Shown one piece after another: positions 58,452 to 64,000 of a stretch of DNA of 64,000 nucleotides; position 1 is the first letter of the stretch, and every line of letters begins with the position of its first letter. Origin of the DNA: Imbricaverruca yamaguchii. Taxonomy: Eukaryota > Arthropoda > Thecostraca > Neoverrucidae. The stretch spans positions 124,001 to 188,000 of the forward strand of contig JAOTOL010001457.1 in assembly GCA_034440575.1 (NCBI GenBank), written 5' to 3'. The notes under the pieces were generated by a model. The model saw only the letters and a list, made by a program, of their open reading frames with translations. It was not told the origin of the DNA and did no database searches. A program made the translations under genes and the position numbers.

Positions 58452-59899
58452 AAGTGTACGAGCATGTCCTTCAGGGAAACTAGGAAATGGGGTGGGGAGG
58501 GATGAAATTGCATTGCCATCTCAGGGATATTCCAATAGTGTCAGCCAAGGCAACCTCAAAGTCTGCAAATAGGGACAGCAGCAGTTCAAGGGGACAGAGT
58601 GATAGTTCATCTAGTGATAAAAGAACTCCTCAGTATGAAAAAGCCAAAGGTGGTCATGGAGCATTTGTTAAGTGTATGATGTTTAATGCTCAGAGTGTCC
58701 GTTCCAAATTTGATGAGTTCAAGTGTTATGTTGCTGAGGAGGAACCAGATTTTGTTTGCATTATGGAGGCATGGGTCAGTGAAGGGTATTTTGGAGATAA
58801 CTTGCAGGACTATGAGATCCAGGGATACAATATGTTTTCGTGCAATAGGAGTCCAGCAATGAAAGGGGGTGGTGTATGCTCTATATGAATAGCTTATTCA
58901 GTTCTCAAAAAGTAGCAGGTGGGGATATAAATGTGTCTGTGGAGTCCATTTGGCTTGATGTCACTGTGGGAAAAGGCAACAGCAATACTCTTAGGATAGG
59001 AGCTTTCTACCGATCAGGAACCCTGCCACATTCTCAGCAACTGGAGCTTGACAAGGTGATTTGTGAGTAAATCAGTAGAAACTTTGAGAGGAAGTGCCTT
59101 ATTCTTGGTGACTTTAATCTAAAAGGTTATGAAAATGCTGGTGTTGACTCCCCATCATGCCAAATGTTTAAGAAATGCCTTGAAGAGGACCTGTTCTTAC
59201 ACCAGTTTGTATCGGAACCTACCAGGCATGGCTCATTCTTGGACCTTGTATTCTCGGATTTAAGTGACTTGGTTCAAGACTTGACTGTAGGCGAATCTCT
59301 GGGAAGAAGTGACCATAACATAATTAGATTCAAGGCACATGTAGGGGAAATTATCAAGGATAATTTGGTAAAGGTTCCAAATTTCAACAGAGCAGACTTT
59401 GACAGCATGATAGCGGCTTTAAGTGCCATCAGATGGGAAGAAGAATTCTCCAATTTAAATGCGTGTGAAATGTGGGAAAAGTTCAAATCTTACTTGAAGG
59501 AAATTCAGATTAGACATGTCCCCCAAAAGCAAAGACGTAAAAGAAGGGTAGGAAAGCCAGCATGGCTTACACCAGACTTGATAAAAGCAATTAAGGCTAA
59601 GAAAACTGCATTTAGCGTCTTTAAAGAAGCCTCAAATGTCGTTAATCTAAAGGCGTATCGAAAAGCTAGAGGCACTGTGAACCAAAAAACCAGAGCAGCA
59701 AAGCGAGCAAATTAACTGGATTTAGCTAGAAACTGTAATGGGGACAGTAAAAAGTTCTTTAGTTTCTACAAGCTGAGTAAAGTTTCTAGCACAATTGGTC
59801 CACTGGAAGTAAAAGGGACTACATTGGGTGAGGATAGTGAGATGGCTGAGGAGCTGAGCAAGCAGTTTAAATCAGTGTTTACATTGAAAGCTATGACCA
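58452..59899 (+). mobile_element. CR1-like LINE, copy 1 (5' part, 3' truncated)
   Basis: It shares nearly continuous identity with 62074-63528. It starts with the last codons of an ORF1 (EVYEHVLQGN-stop), then the endonuclease: MMFNAQSVRSKFDEFKCYV (58678), CLILGDFNLKGYENAG (about 59097), SFLDLVFSDL and GRSDHNIIRFKAH (about 59300). A basic linker with GKPAWLTPDLIKAIKAKKT (about 59550) follows. Breaks are a 1-nt deletion at GGGV (about 58875), a stop at 59068-59070 and a stop at 59713. Similarity to copy 2 ends at 'ATGACCAA' (59899), before the RT. Beyond lies unrelated GC-rich DNA, so the 3' half was removed by deletion or rearrangement rather than the usual 5' truncation. Confidence 0.88.
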
Positions 59900-62000
59900 A
59901 GCAATGCGCGCCGGCTCCGTCCAGCCGGTCGGGCGAAACCGAACATGCTCGCAAGTGCTGATACTGACCGATCCATCAGCGAGCGGCCGGCTATCGAATC
60001 CACACTGCCCCCTCCCCGCGCCCCCCTCCAGCCCTCGTGACAGAGGGGCTTGGTGTGCAAGTTACAACTCGCTGTCCTGCCATGCATTCCATGTTCAGTC
60101 GGAGCCTTTGAGCACGTGTTGATGCCTGTCTATCTGTCTGTCTATCCGTCTATATGTTTTTATGCCTGTATGACTGCATGCCTGTCTGTATGTCTGTCTG
60201 TCTGTCACTGACTCATGCGCTTTTAAAGACTGAGATCGGAATATGTTTGCTGTTGTTCACGTCGTGTAGTCGAATATGAACGAGTTTACTGAAAGTAAAA
60301 CATCTTAGAGGAGCTAATAAAGATTGGCCCGTGTGTCCGCCCAACGTATGTCAACATATGCACACCATTTGTATGTCGTGGCATTCCCCGGTAACACCGA
60401 ACTTTACCCAGCCATATTCCACATAACACACGGTCAAGTCTCACGGGGACTTCGTACATTGCTTACCTTCGCTATTGCGTCCCTAAACACACGCCCCAAC
60501 GTAATGGGCGACACGCTATCATCCAAATCGTATGCTAATTTATTTCAGTATTTGTTTCCTTAATTGCTCACTGCATTACATTCTTCATTTCGTAATTACT
60601 CTGCTCTCTTGATGTCCGAAGGTTTTGTTTCGTTTCTTGTATCGTATCTTTCTTGATCCGGGAAGCTTGTGGAAATAGGGCCTGGCAGGCCACGCCAAAA
60701 GGTCAGGCCAGGCTATGTACTCGCTGGCCCACGCCTTTCTTATATCCATGATGACGCCCCCATCCCTACTCATGGTAGTGTTCAGCCAACAGAAAGAAAA
60801 CACCGCGCGTTTAACAACATTAACAACATTTCACCAACCAAAATGCTATCTTTTAGGGTGATCCATGGCAATACTGTTATTACATTTGTTGCAAACGCCA
60901 AAGCTGTTCCGACTCTATTGATATATTGATATATTGATAACCGATATTACTGCCACACTCTGTTTTCAGCATTACTTATACCCGACATTACTGCGGCAAC
61001 GACATATTATTGCTACCTATCCTGATGTTTCCGACATTGCCTACTTAGACGCTACTTTGCTACTCACCTGTTGTATCTAATATCGCTCAAAATGAATGGC
61101 TGATTAAGTTGTGTATGCAGTATTCTGAGCATAATTTCAGTATTCGCATTATTGAATGACCAGTCTTCAATATGTATCGTGAAGATCAGCTGAAATATTG
61201 CGGAGAAAGGCAACGCAAATTATGTACGTCACGCAGCCTCCGTGAGGGGACGCGCAGATATTACTATAGTAGCAAAGCACTGGTTTTTGTCGGTTTTGCG
61301 TGGATAGAAAGTCGGTAAACGTTTCTCAGCTATCTATGCAAACAATATTATTAGTATGATTGTTTAATTTTCCGTCAGCGATTTTGTACCGTGCAGAAGT
61401 GAGATGCTTCTTGTAAAAGAAAATGTCGGCCACAAGGAAACCTCAAGGAAATGTGCGCAGTTATCTCCGCTTCAATTGCCTGCAGCCCGAGAACCACTTC
61501 ATCATAAAACGAATGTCGAGCTTACAAGGCATCCTTTTTATATTGCATTACACAGATTTGTTTACTTGTCCCTTATCCCTGCATCCTCCTACCTGCTGTT
61601 TGTTGAGCGATGCGCCGATGCTGGCTGACACGCCCCAAGCCGCAGTATTGTTACCTTGCCCAGCCTGGGCGCCTGTCATACATCCCATCGTTTATCACAT
61701 TCCCATTCATGGCTGTCTCACACATTTCGACGGGCACGAAAATAGCCGCTGTGGTCTGTGGATGCGTGTGTAGGAAACGCAAATACAAATACAAATATAA
61801 AAACCATCTTTAGTGTTGCCGTGACATTTTCCCTGCCGGCATGGGCCCATTTGCGCTTGGTGGCGTGATGGTTTTGCTCTTTGCGCTAATCGAAAATGCA
61901 CCTGTTTCACTACCACCACGTATTCCGCTATGCGCCGGTTCTACTACCATCACGTACTCCGCTATGCACCTGTTCCACTACCACCACGTACCACCACGTC
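59900..62000. other. Mixed non-coding stretch between the two LINE copies
   Basis: A GC-rich segment at 59900-60070 abuts the LINE break, followed by a (TGTC)n-like tract at 60125-60210. 60230-61890 is AT-rich without a recognised gene. At 61890-61995 a ~35-bp unit ('CACTACCACCACGTA-TCCGC') repeats about three times just before LINE copy 2. Confidence 0.5.
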
Positions 62001-62001
62001 C

Positions 62002-64000
62002 CTGATGGATCATGGGACCTCTATCAGAGTGATAGCCTGCACTTCTCCGAGAAGAGGGTGCATGTGTTAGACAAAGTGTATGAGCATGTCCTTCAGGGAA
62101 ACTAGGAAATGGGGTGGGGAGGGATGTAGTGGCATTGCCATCTCATGGACATGCCAATAGTGACAGCCAAGGCAGTATAACCCAAAAGTCAGCAAATAGG
62201 GATAGCAGTAGCTCAACCAGGCATAGTGGTAGTTCATCCAGTTATGAAAGAGCTCCTCAGCATGAAAAAAACCAAAGGTGGTTATGGAACATATGTTAAG
62301 TGTATGATGTTTAATGCTCAGAGAATTCGATCCAAATTTGATGAGCTTAAGTGTTATGTTGCTGAGGAGGAAACAGATTTTGTTTGCCTTACGGAGGCAT
62401 GGGTCAGTGAAGGGTATTTTTTAGATAACTTGCAGTACTATGAGATCCAGGGACACAATATATTTTCTGCAATAGGGGTCCAGCAGTGAAAGGAGGTGGG
62501 GTTATGCTCTATGTGAATAGCTTATTCAGTTCTCAAGAAGTAGCAAGTGGGGTGAAAAATGTGTTTGTAGAGTCCATTTGGCTTGATATCACTGTGGAAA
62601 AAGGCAACAGCAATTAACTAAGGATAGGAGCTTTCAACCAATCAGGAACCCTGCCACATTCTCAGCAACTGGAGCTTGATAAGGTGATTTGTGAGGAAAT
62701 GAGTAGAAACTTTCAGAGGAAGTGCCTTATTCTTGATTACTTTAATCTAAAAGGATATAAAAATGTTGGTGTTGGCTCCCCATCATGCAAAATGTTTAGG
62801 AAATGCCTTGAAGGGGACCTGTTCTTACACCAGTTTGTAACGGAACCTACCAAACATGGCTCAATCTTGGACCTTGAATTCTCGGATTTAAGTGACCTTT
62901 TCAAGACTTGACTGTAGGAGAAACTCTGGGAAGAAGTGACCATAACATAGTTAGATTCAAGGCACATGTAGTGGGAACTATTAAGGGTAATTTGGTAAAG
63001 GTTCCTAATTTCAACAGAGCAGACTTTGACTGCATGAGAGCGGCTTTAAGTGCCATGAGATGGGAAGAAGAATTCTCCAATTTAAATGCCTGTAAAATGT
63101 GGAAAAAGTTTAAATATTACTTGAAGGAAATTCAGATTAGACATGTCCGCAAAAAGCAAAGGCGCAAAATAAGGGTAGGAAAGCCAGCATGGCTTACACC
63201 AGACTTCATAAAAGCAATTAAGACTAAGAAAGCTGCATTTAGAGTGTTTAAGGAAGCTTCAAATATCGCAAATCTAAGGTAAAATCGAAAAGATAGAGAC
63301 ACTGTGAAGCAAAAACCCAGAGCAGCAAAGCGAGCGAAAGAACTGGATTTGGCTAGGAGCTGCGATGGGGACAGCAAAAAGTTTTTTAGTTTCTACAAGC
63401 TGAGTAAAGTTTCTAGCACAATTGGTCCACTGGAAGTGAATGGGACTATATTGGGTGATGATAGCGAGGTGGTTGAGGAGCTGAGCAAGCAGTTGAAATC
63501 AGTGTTTACATTGGAAGATATGGCCAATCTGCCGACCGTACACCATAGTTCAATGGCATGTAATCTGACAAATGATGTTGATTTCATTGATAGTGATGTT
63601 GTTTACAATCATATCAGGAAAATAAAGCGAAACAAGGCAGCAGGACCTGATGAACTTTATGCTAGGGTGTTGCGGGAAACTGAAAAGGAACTGGCATTTC
63701 CATGTAGTATAATATTTTGTAGATCAGTTTCACAAAATGAAATTCCAACCGATTGGAAAAGGGCAAATGTAGTTCCTATTTTCCAGAAAGGAGAAAGAGG
63801 GAAAGTTGAAAACTATAGGCCAATAAGTTTCACATCCCTTGTCTGCAAGGTACTCGAATCAATTATCAAGGATAGAATACGTAGTTATCTGGAGAGAAAC
63901 ATATTGATTCAAGATATTCACCATGGGCTTAGAAAAGGACAATCGTGTCTCACAAATCCATTCGACTTTTTGGACTTCGCCACAGAACAATTTGAACAAT
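62002..64000 (+). mobile_element. CR1-like LINE, copy 2 (runs off the window)
   Basis: The 5' part carries the end of an ORF1 that looks like the C-terminus of the SGNH esterase found in CR1 ORF1 proteins (SDSLHFSEKRVHVLDKVYE, about 62030-62085). The endonuclease follows with MMFNAQRIRSKFDELKCYV (about 62305) and LTVGETLGRSDHNIVRF (about 62908-62960). Changes include GDFN altered to DYFN (about 62735), a frameshift near 62470 and a stop at 63280-63282. From 63283 to the window end the frame is open and enters the RT: RKIKRNKAAGPDELYARV, PTDWKRANVVPIFQKGE, VENYRPISFTSLVCKVLES and HHGLRKGQSCLTNPFDFLD. The catalytic FADD motif would lie beyond the window. Confidence 0.9.
63283..64000 (+). CDS. 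LINE reverse transcriptase N-terminal part, open to the window end
   Basis: After the stop at 63280-63282 there is an uninterrupted frame of 239 codons. Its first third is the endonuclease-RT linker (KKFFSFYKLSKVSSTIGPLE). The RT finger motifs start near 63620 (RNKAAGPDEL) and continue with WKRANVVPIF and NYRPISFTSL. It is the best-preserved coding part of this LINE family in the window. Copy 1 lacks it entirely. Confidence 0.88.

Overview
The window is eukaryotic nuclear DNA, most likely from a crustacean. It holds a few intron-containing gene parts in a very repeat-rich background of microsatellites, minisatellites, tRNA-derived SINEs, several LINE clades and a Penelope-like element. There are no operons or bacterial gene spacing. 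The crustacean assignment rests on a three-exon gene that assembles, with matching splice phases, into a type II crustin-like protein: signal peptide, Gly-rich repeats, a C-x3-C...CC segment and a complete WAP domain.

Layout. 1-1442: three exons (minus strand) of the C-terminal part of an axonemal dynein heavy chain, cut by the left window edge. 2088-4285: a 73-bp satellite. 4.3-9.1 kb: mostly non-coding, with large CA and TA tracts. 9.25-10.19 kb: a 55-bp minisatellite. 10.69-16.2 kb: a SINE and dispersed repeats. 16.27-19.37 kb: module A, about 3.1 kb, carrying a 60-bp minisatellite. 20.26-20.94 kb: a graded hexamer array with strong G-quadruplex potential on the minus strand. 21.5-21.8 kb: candidate exons of an unrecognised minus-strand gene. 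22.17-22.98 kb: a possible element with short terminal inverted repeats. 24.09-25.24 kb: a decayed Penelope-like element. 25.29-29.25 kb: the crustin-like gene. 29.25-38.7 kb: mostly non-coding, with SINEs, a possible LTR, a gene-like fragment near 34.5-34.9 kb and a ~175-bp tandem repeat.

38.75-46.5 kb: module B, a second copy of module A. It is split by a 4.37-kb CR1-group LINE with a 5-bp target-site duplication, and satellite-like repeats flank it. 49.0-51.6 kb: tandemly duplicated non-coding segments rich in AGGTCA motifs, plus a cluster of perfect inverted repeats. 52.5-54.66 kb: a Tx1/L1-like LINE remnant whose reverse transcriptase core is missing. 54.91-55.75 kb: a large open exon for a basic, Ser/Arg/Lys-rich protein. 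58.45-59.90 kb and about 62.0-64.0 kb: two direct copies of another CR1-like LINE. The second has an open RT frame that runs off the window.

The cellular genes do not form a visible pathway. The dynein implies cilia or flagella at some stage, the crustin-like gene suggests a secreted antimicrobial or protease-inhibitor protein, and the basic exon is probably a nuclear protein. Most of the remaining sequence is mobile elements and tandem repeats. All assignments come from reading translations, splice motifs and repeats by eye, with no database search.
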